From: Antedon mediterranea
Lineage: Eukaryota; Echinodermata; Crinoidea; Comatulida; Antedonidae
Assembly (NCBI RefSeq): GCF_964355755.1
Contig: NC_092676.1
Location: 15,420,288-15,484,287 of the forward strand
DNA length: 64,000 bases
Direction: 5' to 3'
Made by a program: the position numbers and the translations under genes. A model generated the notes under the pieces. It was not told the origin of the DNA, ran no database searches, and saw only the letters and a program-made list of their open reading frames with translations. This document shows, piece by piece, positions 11,501-23,500 of this stretch (the first letter of the stretch is position 1; every line of letters begins with the position of its first letter).

Positions 11501-14500
11501 TGTTTGTAAGATATGTGTTTATATGTATTTTTTAATGAAACTTATTTCCTCTCTTATTTGCAAAAATGTTATACCAAAATTTGAAAAATAGAAGTTTAAA
11601 GACTTTTTGTTGCATGTGATGTTTAAATATTTTGCTTCTATTTTAACTTCTATCAAACTAGTATGATGTGCCCAAATATGGTAGTGATATTCCCAAATAT
11701 GGTAGTGATATTCCCAAATATGGCAGTGATATGACATCATGTCCATATGGGCACATCACATTTTGTCACATAAAGTTTGATTGTGTAGACAGAGTTTTAA
11801 TCAACGGTTTTAAATCACAGACAGGATTAGACAGCAAGGCTACAGAAAGTATTCGTTCAACTGTTCGCAATCTCTGTGATGTTGATACCAGTATTAACCA
11901 CAGGGAAGTCATCTCAGCATTGGCTAAGGAGTATTATTCTGTTCACAAACCACAAGAACAATCAAAGGTGAAACAATTCAAATTAATTAGTAGAACTGTA
12001 GAGCTAGACATTGTTTTATTAAACAGATTGAAAAGGTAATATATGTTATATTACATGACCAACATTTTCTGTACTGTAGGCCAAGCATAGCATTATAAAT
12101 TGCGCAAACCTAAAAATACCTGCGCAAACCTCCTCCAAATCACTTATTATTGGTTCTATCATGACTAGGACTACCATAGCAGGTAATTTATGAAAAAAAA
12201 AAATGAAATTGCTGTAAGTTGGCTTTTTTTGGGCGAAAATTGGAAATTATACGAGGGTCTTACCTGATGTATAATTGAGATTATATTAGCTTTCCCGGAG
12301 GCTTCGATTCACTGGCGACTTCAAAGCCTAAGGTCACGTCACTAGCTAACCGCAGGACTGAATCAGCGACCACTGCACTGGCAACAGGACGATGATAAAA
12401 CCTAGAAAAGGTGGACTCCTGAGCCCATCCGGCAGCCTGCAAAATGTCCCTTAGAGGGACTCCAACAGAGGCCGAGGCCGCAGCCCCACGGGTCAAATGA
12501 CCCCGGAACACGTCTGTATCCACACCGGCCTCCGACAGCATGGCCTGCACCCAACGGGTAATTGTTGACGAACACCTTCTTGTGTGGCACCCTGTGGTAA
12601 ACAGATAAACAGTTGGCCCTCACCCTGCCGCAAAGGCCTGGTTAACCTGATATAGTGCCTGACCCCTTCCACGGGGCAAAGAGAGGACACCGAGAACTTT
12701 GGGACTTCTACTCAATGAACTCCCCGACCAACTCTAGCCTGCTTAGGCAAGATGGCCAGCAAAAAACGACGGCGAAACAGTCAAATGGTCGACATTCATC
12801 GCATTTAACGATGAGACCCTACCCAGCGTGACTAACGCGAGCAAAAGGGACAGTTTCCATGAAAGTTGACGAAGTTGCAGGCCGTCCCAAGCCATCGTGC
12901 GGAGATAATCTAGCACAGGAGAAACCTCCCATGTAGCCACATACCGTGGCTTCAGAGGATTACGATTGCAGAAAGCCTTCCTAAGTGTAGCAAAGACTAC
13001 ACTCCCCTAATGGTTTCCCATCAACAAATTCATGAAACTTGGAAATAGCCGCCATGTACACTCCTAGGGTACAGAAAGCCAGGCCTCCTTCCTCCTTCTC
13101 GACCAAAAACTCCTCTACTTTGGTCAAAATTGCCGAAACTGGATCCAAGTGCCGCTGCAGCCACAACAAGCTTGGTATTGCCCCATGGTAGACTGCCAAC
13201 AACTTTGGACACTTTGTTCGAAAAACCCTCTGCCATGAAACGTCTCCTGAGACTAGCCAAGCCGCTAGGATGAGCCTGTCCCACAACAGATGACGGTGTC
13301 CCGAGTGAGGCTGGACCACAAGGTCGCAATGGACGGGCAACAGGATCGGCTCCTCCACAGAAAGGCCCAAGAGAAGGGGGAACCAGGCCTGAGCTCTCAA
13401 AACCGGACCTATAACCAAGACAGTCGCTAGGTCGGTCTCCCTAAGAGACAGAAGGGCGGAAATGCATAACCGCTCTCTCTGGTCCACAGAACCGAGAGAG
13501 CATCGAACGCTACTGCCCGGGTTGAGGACCCCATGACACGAACCTCGGAAATTGATGGTTGAGACGAGATGCAAACAAATCTATTGACGGCTGGAAGGGC
13601 ATTGCTACCAGAACGTTCAGAATCCAATCGGTTCGGTCGTTGAAGAAACAAGAATGCATATCTGCCAGGATATTCTCCCTTCCGGTAACATGGGATGCCG
13701 ACAGGATAATACCCCTGTCCAGAGCCTACCGCCACATTTCGACCGCCAAGTCCGACAAATGGCGAACCTTTGTCCTCCCTCTGTGACGAAGATAGGCCAT
13801 TGCGGTGGTGTTGTCCAGACGCAGAGCCACATGGAGGTTCCGCAGACCGACCGCGAAGGTCTCGAGCCCCAGAAAAGCTTCCCTCAACTCTAAATGGTTG
13901 ATGTTCCACTGCCGCTCCAACTCGACCTCCCGTCCCCTGACCGAGACAATGTGCTCCCCAGTCCAACTGGTAGATGTCCGACGTGATCGTTACAGCCAGG
14001 CTTTGCAACGGATATCCCTGCCATTGTACTGGTGAAGGCAAGTTCACCGCAGTTCCTCCACTGCTGATTCCGGTAGGACGGCTGACCCCTTGTAAGTAAA
14101 AGATCGGAGCCAGCAGGACATCCTTGGTGGATGCCCTCATCTTCCCCAACACCCTGGCCAGAGCCCTGGCTTTGAGGAACGGGGCACTGCTGACCCCGCC
14201 GCACAGATCCGACAAGGCTAGAAGCTTGCGGATATCCCTGCCATTGTACTGGTGAAGGCAAGTGTTCCACCACCGCAGTTCCTCCACTGCCGATTCCGGT
14301 AGGACGGCTGACCCCTCGTAAGTAAAAGATCGGAGCCGGCAGGACATCCTCGGTGGATGCCCTCATCTTCCCCAACACCCTGGCCAGAGCCCTGGCTTTG
14401 AGGAACCGGGCACTGCTGACCCCGCCGCACAGATCCGACAAGGCTAGAAGCTTGTCCGGAGGCAAACTGAGGGACATCGAGACCGAGTCCACCATGTGAC

Positions 14501-17500
14501 CCAAATACCGGATCCTTGTGACAGGGACTAACACCTACTTCTTCCAATTCAGCAGGAGGCCCAAGTGATCCAGGAATTCTATGGTAAGATCCCTCTGAGA
14601 AAGGCATAGGTCGTAAGATCAATAAGATGTCATCCAAGTAAATTACCACCTTTAGCCCCAGTGAGCGTAGATGACTCGCCACCGGCTTCAGGAGTTTTTA
14701 AAATGTTTTGTTAAAGTAGAGGTGATATCCGAGATCAGAGAATAAGCGCTAGTGAATCGAAGCCGTAGGGAAAGCGTAATATAAACATCATTTTTTGGGT
14801 AAAATGTCAGATTTTACAGTGTAAATCGTGCAAACCTAAAAAAAACCTGCGCAAACCTCTTCCAAATCACTTATTATTGGTTCTATCATAAAAGTTGGCT
14901 TTTTTTTGGGCAACAAATATTTTTTTGGTAAAAAAACCCTGCGCAAACCTCGTTGGTTGAAAAAATATCAATTCTGGATTTACAAAACATTTCAACAAAA
15001 GAAGACAATTTATTTTTCAAACAATAATACTTTTTTTGTATGCATTTTTTCTCAATTATTTACAAGTAGGGTTCTTTATAACATTCCATTTGAAAAATAA
15101 AAAAATAATAATAATTTACAATGCTCTTTTTCCTTTTTCTTTTTGTCTGGTTTTTTAGCCCTTTTTAAATTATTTTGTCCCTTTTTCATGCCACTATAGT
15201 ACATGGTGGATTGGTTGTTGACAACTATCCATTTGTGGAGATGGTAACATTTTCCTTCTTAATTTTTGGCATGAAAAGAGAAAATTTATCATAGTATACA
15301 TTTCTTTCTTCTTCACTCATTGAAGTCCACATAGTCCACTGATCTAGTATAAATTTCTTGAAATCATTTGACAGTTTATACCCTCCCATATTAACAAATG
15401 ACATTTTCACATCTTTAAATTGCCCCTTAACTAACTTTTCCAACATGATAATTAAATCCGACAGTTTCTTTTGTTTCCAATCTGCAACGGCTTTTATAAA
15501 GTGATTCATTGTTATTGTTGGTCCAACTGCCTATTAATTCTGTGTGTTTCCTTTTCCTTTAATTTCGGAAACATCTTATTCAAGTAATGTAGTGCATCTG
15601 GTGCAATGACAAATTCACGTAATAAGTTTTCTGTAATAGTAAACGATGCTTCTGACTTTGTATCGAGCAATTTTACAACTTTTTTATGTATGGAAGTTCT
15701 AACATTCCTTGGAACTCCAACTTTGTTGGTGAAATAATTGGACAAGTTTTCAAGAATATCCTTTCTGCATAGTGCATGTTTACAATGAAATGTGTCTATA
15801 AATGCTTTGTGCATAGCTAGTTCATCATCTGTACCAACTATTAAATTACTAAAATCCTTAACACCATTATTAATTAAATTATACTTTAAGAAATTATAAA
15901 ATTCTGAAAATGCTAATTGATCACTCTTATGGTGGAGTAACTCCAGGCCAAAAGAGACTGGATGGTCATTGTCCATTTTAGTAAGAGTTTAGGTTTTTGT
16001 ATACCATTAGAGTGAGATAAGTTTTGCCTAAATTAAATGTTTTATCGATACCTAATACTGTTTTCCCTGAACAACAAAACCTTTTAATGTCATTAATTTG
16101 GTCTTTCGAAAAGTATAAATGCAGGTGCTTGCCCTTTTATGAATACTGCCTTTTGAAGGAATTCACTGTCCGACAACATGTTCAAGACTTCTAAAATCCT
16201 GTCGGCATAATTTTGGCTGTATGATTTATAACGGCAACATTTGTTGTTCCTTTTATGTTTAGGTTATATATTTGCTTTCGATTCCTAAGGTGATCTTGTG
16301 CATCTTTTAAAATGTGCTTCGGGATCTGTCCTTACATAAGATTGATTGTATTTGGAGTTTCCGTGTGGTTCAGTTACGTTCAGTACTCCTCTATATTCAT
16401 GTAGAGTTACATATTTTCCATTTATTGTGTCATCGGTGTACGTAATTTTCCGTTCATAATCAGTGTCGCACTTCTTAGAATAATATCGATGGACATTAAT
16501 AGTTATAGCATTACCTTCCACAACTAACTCAGTGTACTCTTAAACTTTACTCTTTCTCTTGGTTTTTTTGTAAAATCTCCCATCATCTATCTTGTCAACT
16601 AAAGTTAAACTATTACTATTATTTACAAAATATGTATGTTTCACCTTTGAATTCCGTTTCCAGGCACCACAATCATCGTTAAACACATTGTTTCCATTCG
16701 TTTTCTTAAAACAACACAATTATTCTTTCCTTTAGGCACAGCTTGTAATGGGATTGAAGAATTTATTTCCTCCCAAATGTTCTCGATACTTAAAAATACA
16801 CAGTTTTGTAGTTCTTTTAAATTGCCTTTGAGTGGTCTTCACTACTATTACTATTATCATAGGTAACATCCTGATGACCCTCATTGTAGCTTTCGTCATT
16901 GGTAAAATGAGATGTGGCCCTGCCAACACCTAAATCAACATCATCTAATTGAAATTGTACATTATTTACATCAAGGTTATTCATTTGAAACTCTCTTAGA
17001 TACTGAGGCTTGATCAATTTTAAGGCAATTTCCCTTATACAACACTGCTGGAATACTAGGTTGAAGGCATCATAAATAGGACTCACAGAGCTCAGAAAAG
17101 TGGCATATACTTTCATCATTGGGTCGCAAAGACGATCATAAATAGTTCTTCCTTTCTGGTTTTCTGCTCTGAAACCAAAGTATGATTTCAAGGCATCCCA
17201 TTGTAACAATTTTTTAATGATTTACCAAGTGACAGCCACCTAGTTCGGCAGTGCTTTATTACCCTCTGCAACATTACAGAAGTCCTGGAATTCTTTTAGC
17301 TCCTCTCTTCTCATGCTGCTTTTTTCAAAGTAGTAATAAATGTCAATTATAAGCCATTCCGGATTGTAGCTTAACTCCTTGTAGGCTGTCTTTGCACAGA
17401 TGTTAACGAGATGATTAGGGCACCCAACACTATAAATCTGTGGAGCTTGCTCTTTAACTTTTGTCAACACACTTGATCATTTTCCAATCATAACATTACA

Positions 17501-20500
17501 GTTATCAGATGAAAATCCGACAGCATTATCTCATAAAATGTTAGCATTCTTTAAAGATGTGTCAACAACATCAAAAATAGATTGTGCTGTTGCTATGTTG
17601 CATACTGGCAAATCAATGAATCCAACACACACTTTTCCAGCTTCATTCATGTAGCGTACCAATACAGCACTTTCCTTTTCGCATATATCATTCAACTCAT
17701 CTAGCATCAGGGTAAATGGCTGTCCATGGTCTCGGAGACATGTCAACAACATCTTTGATGCCTCTGGCTCTAAAGAAATAAAAATTAAAAAAATAAGTTT
17801 AATACAACATTTAAATCATTCCAATCATTAATTACCCATGTTCAAAAAAATGTATAAATATTTAATCTACATACATAATCTACCCCTTAATTCCGGAATA
17901 AATCGGCCTTTCTTTGAAACTTCTCTGACCTATCCACATCCTCTAAAAATTTAGGAACCCAAACATTATTAAAATATTCTAGGGTACGTATAAGCGACAA
18001 GAAACTCTTGGAATCCAAATATTTAAATGCTCGATGAATAATACCCAATTTCTTGTTTGCAGAAGATATGGGACACATGAGACCTGAAACACAGCTTATC
18101 AGCAATTATAACACCCAGATCTTTCAGCTCTCTTACTGTTTCCAGTTCAATTCTCTGTTCACCTCAGCCCCCCCCCCCCAACCCCCCCGATACAATATTT
18201 AAATTTCTGGTTAATGTACCAAAATGCATATCTTACATTTCGACAACTGCCATTATACAATGAATCAATGTCATTCTGAAATTTAATCTTGTCATCTATA
18301 TTATTAATACTTCAATACATTTTTGTGTCATCCGTAGATGGATGTCATTTATAAATATCGGAAATAAAATAGGGCCCAATACACTCCCTTGAGGAACTCC
18401 GCTAACTGCATCTTTCTACTTGATTCCTTCTACTGATACTTTTTTTTTGTTTCCTTCCAACCAAAAAAGATCTAATCCAACTTAATAATTTGTCTTCAAT
18501 TCCATCAAATTCAAATTTATTCAATAAACGAGAATGAGTGACCTTATCAAATGCCTTTTTTTAAATCTAGATACAGACAATCAAAACAATCCTGGAAATC
18601 CAAAAGAATTCTGCATTGAGAAATGAGGCCTACACACATGTTTTAAAAGTTCTGGTTTTTATGTAACAATGAAACTGTGAAAAACAAACTATTCGGAGGA
18701 ATGGCTGGTGAACCATCAGAGATCACCATTCCTACTTTTTTCAAGAGAAATGTTTAGCTCAACATTGTTTTTTTTTTCATTATTTTTGTGCTATTGTTTT
18801 TGGCATCAACCTTGTGTTGATTCTAATAAAGACATTTTACTGGGCAGTCGTGTCCCTTTTACGATTCTCAATTTTGTCTTTAGCACAAACAGGTCTGCTT
18901 TCCACCTTCAATGCTGTTTTCTGCATCCATAAAACCATTATCAATTTTATTTTTGATATCTTTGATACTTGTTTTGAAGCCATTTTCTGGAGAGAGAAAA
19001 AAAAGGTGTAGTATGGTGTACTTATTTTGATTGGAATCTTTTAAATATTAAAATCTAGTACAAAATGTTGAATTTTAAACAATTAAATAGAGACTCGAAA
19101 CTGAGGGAATTCCAAAAACATTATTAAAATTGGATATTAAAATTGAAATCCCAAAGGATGACTGTTGGGAGAGGCAATATCAAAAGCAGTGACTCCATAT
19201 AAGGATGAGGAAATCTGGTAGTGGAAGTAGATGGGCTTCTGTATAAAGTACAAACTACCAGGCGGCCTGTGTCCTTATTCAGGATCACAATCTTGGAATC
19301 GTTAGTGTCAGAGTGAATGACTTTGATGACTTTTCCTACACCACCAGGTCCACGCAGAAACAACCTATAAGGCTTAGGTTTTCCTCTATTGTTTAATGCT
19401 GAAACTGCACTTTTATACCATTTTCTGTGATAAAGAACCACCACAAAATACAGTACTTGTTTTTCAACCATATTAAATACTGTATACAACAATACAACAC
19501 ACGCATCAACCAAAGTTTCAAATGGTGTGCCCATTACAATTAAGTCAACACTTGCCATCATAATACAATACAATGATTAAAGGTGTTTTCTCAACAACAG
19601 AGAAGACCATACTAGTTAACTTTAAGCTAATCTATAATAATGACAACCGTTCTGCCCGCACCGTTGTACCTATACCATTACGGTCCAATATCGGCAACAA
19701 CACAAGGTTGTACTCGAAGTACACTAACTAAAATTTAGAAATAAATGTAGCCATACAATACGACTCCTCATGCATTGTTGCATACTAAATACACTGCAGC
19801 TGAATTAAACATTGTAAAGTAAACAAGTTTGACACGCCAATCACGCATTTAGTATAACCATTGGCTTTAGATTATTTAACAATTGCAGTTCATAGCGATT
19901 ACCTACATCATGACCGTTGCTTGTATTTTCTGCCCTTTGAAGTAAGTCAAATATCTTCATGATCATCATCTAAACTTTCAAACTGGGTGAGCATTTTTCA
20001 AAATCACAGCTCTGCTTTCTTTAGACATGTATAAATACTAAATTTCTGCTAACTTTTTCATTGGCATTGACAATAATCTGTAAACAGATTCTTGAGCACT
20101 ACCTGTAACTTCACAGTGATTCAGAAACACTGAACCAACCTTTCTTAACACAGATTTCACCTCTTTATCTTGGTGTTCTTTGCATGCTTCTTTTAGCAGT
20201 TCTCCCATGCCCTTTTCATTTTTACTCACGTTGAAAGCTACATACACTACACAAGCAAGGCATCTAGAATGAACACAGTAGGGTTGTATGTATTTGCTCT
20301 TTCCATAATGTTGTTTGTACCTTTCTGTGATTTGAACTTCATCCGTGTTTGCTGTTTCACACAACTTAAACAGTGAACTATCAACTATCAACATCTGTGT
20401 TCTCATCCATCATAACATTAAGTACAGCACCAAGCACATTTTTAGCAGCCTGTTTTTTTTGTTGCTCTGCCAAGTTTGTCATTAGGTTCTCAGGCTAAAA

Positions 20501-23500
20501 GTAGTGAAATCTACTAGATTCTTTCTTTTTGGTTATCCGCAACTTTAAGTTGCGGATAACCCTTGTGATTGTAAATATCTTTTTCTTCATCATCTTCTTT
20601 GTTATTCTTCTTTCTTTCCCGGATTTTTGTGACCAGCATATCTCTATTGCTTGTGAACATAACTTTGTATAACTTTGTCAAAAGATTGACCTGTAGCTGT
20701 AGATGTGCAAGAAACTTCGTTATATGACGTTAGAGTCGCGCAGCGTGAGTTACGCGCGATTTTATGAATTTAAATGGTTGCGATCATAGATTATAAACCA
20801 AAAGTCATTATATATTGACACTTTGTGAAAATTTAAGTTAAATTAAGGGCAAACTTTCTATGGATTAAAAATGACATGTTTCACAAGAAGTTACGCGCGC
20901 ACGCGCATTTAAAATTTAAAAATGCGCAAAATTAATTTCTAATTAACTTTCTACGCTGATCATGACATTTTGCGCATGTCAAAAATTCCCACGCGCGCGA
21001 AAAAAATTACGCGTAAGGTGCGCACGGAGCACGAAAATCATGTGTTTTCTCTTGAATTATGATTTGACAGTCTTTCCTAGTTATTTTAAAAAAGATTGAC
21101 ATCATTTCAAATTAAAATGACGTCATACGAACACGTTGATTTACACCATTTGCGCGCGTTTTAGTTGCAAAAGTGACAACATAATGTCAAAATTAAGCCT
21201 ATTTTTAATCTATTATAGCTCCTCAGGATCAACCGTTACCCCCAATTTTTTTAATTTAATATGTAAGCAGATATGTTGTAGATATGAATTCATGCAGAAT
21301 CTTTACCACTCGGATGTTATGACGTCATCGTATGGCCACACGAATGTAAAATATTGGATTTTTTACTGTTTCGCTATTGCTCATCACATTCAACAAAGCG
21401 CATCTCGCTTATACGTATTCCATTTCCCCCGAAATTGTAATATTGTCTACGTCAATCAACTATCTTTCGCATGAATTAAAAATATTTTAATTTTTATGAC
21501 GTCATCATGTCTAAAAACGTAAATAACTTGGGTCACTTATTTTCATCTTTACAGTAAATTTCAATCTGTTATAGCTCGTCAGATTAAAAAGTGATAATCA
21601 TGATTAAAACGTTTTCTGGAAGCTATTGGATTGTAGATACGAATTGATGTGAATATTTTGCCAATCAGATGTTGTGACGTCATCATATGGCCAGTTGAAT
21701 TCAAAAAGTCATATTTTCATCTCTTGCGTCAAAGTTCATTGCGTTTAAACGAGAGCGCATCTCACTTTTACGTTCCCAAAATTCTTCAAATTTGTTTTAA
21801 TGTAATTATTTAGATAATTATCTTCTAAAATGGTTATCTTTATATGTCAATTTGATGATGTCATCGTGTTAATAATTGGATTTAAAAGATGGGTCTCGTA
21901 ATTTCGTCTATGCTACACTGTATATAACATATATACAGTTTATTCTGTAAAATACTGTAATATGGTGTATGCTACATAATAGGTACAATTCAGCACTGTA
22001 AACATATTTATTTCATGTCAAAGGATGGCATAATAATTGTCGAGGTTCATATAGTTTAAAGTATGTGCATGTTGCGTATGCGCGGATAACCCGAACTCGT
22101 CAAAGTGACGAGTTCAAATCTAGTTTCACATTCGTTTGTAATTTGACCAGTTTTTTGTCAGTTGTTTCCTTACTTCAGGATCTCGGCCACTACTGATATT
22201 TTGGTCCATGTCAAAGTCCATGTTTAAAAAATACAGAGGGCGTGCTATTTAATATCTCGTATGGAAGATACAAGAAAGTCATATTTTAATATAATAAGCT
22301 TTTGTGACGTGACCAATATCAATTTTCGAAAGAAAGTTGATTCGAGCCAGTTGAATACCATTATAGCTGAGCTCGCGAGCAGGCCTGCTTGAAATCTAAG
22401 TCGTGCAGCAACTGATCTCTGTACTGGGCTACGACCAACCAATCATCAAGGTAGCGCCCGAATGGCCCGAGTAGTAGAGCGACAAATTGGTAGAGTTGAT
22501 TGTTGATGCAGAAGTGCAGCCACTGCTGATCGACATTGATGGGTATGTGGAAGTATGCATCCTTCAGATCTATCGAGGCTGTCTAGTCTACTTGTCGCAG
22601 GCCAAGCAGAATTGAGGAGAGTGTCTCCATTCTGAATTTTGATGGCTGAATGTAGCGCTTGTTCAGACTCCTTAAGTTTAAGATCTGTCGCCCTCCGCTG
22701 GAATCGATAGCCCTCCTGAACGGTCGCGCAAACACTTCCGAATGTGTGGAATCGACCCCACACCTGTCCACTCTCGCTGCTGGGAGTGGACCACCTTCTT
22801 GCATCAATGATGCCGCATGTATCGTCGTTGATTACAACGATGGCCCCTCGATTCCCCACAGCGGGTGAGGTAAGCGCAAAAGGGCTGAGAAGTTGATGTA
22901 CATGTAGCCTGCACCACAGGTCGAGGTGGTATGTTTTGTTGGTGCAGAAGACGCACCAGATCTTCAGCTTCTTCAGCCAAATAATAAGAGCATTTATTGT
23001 GCGCTGCACCGCCAACAGCTCGCAAAAAGCAGGGCCTCACTGGGAGACCAGAGACCGGAAGCGTGTCGAATATCCGAATGCCCTTTGGAGGCATCTGTAG
23101 TTTTTCAAACCGTCATCTATGTCTCGGTTTCATCATCCTCCATATATCGAGGTTCCTCTCATTCCCGGGCTCATTTGTCCTCCTGCTAGGAGAACGTGCC
23201 GAAGAAAAGGTCCGTGGACCTAAACGCATCCACCATAGTGAATTGATTGTGGTGGCCAGGCACGATGTCTGTCTCCTGCAGCAGATTATTTCGGAGTGCT
23301 GCGCCAGCACTCGTTTGTATTCCAGGAGCAGTGTACCTTCCTTTTACGCCAAGCGTGTTAGTACCGCGGGTACAACCCGGGTTAACCAGCGCCTGTAAAC
23401 CTGGTGTCACCGAACTGTCATTGATGTCCGAGTTTCATCATCCTCCATATCGATGTCCTCCGGATCCGGCGCTGCGGAAAGAAGAACCAGAGGAGGAGAC

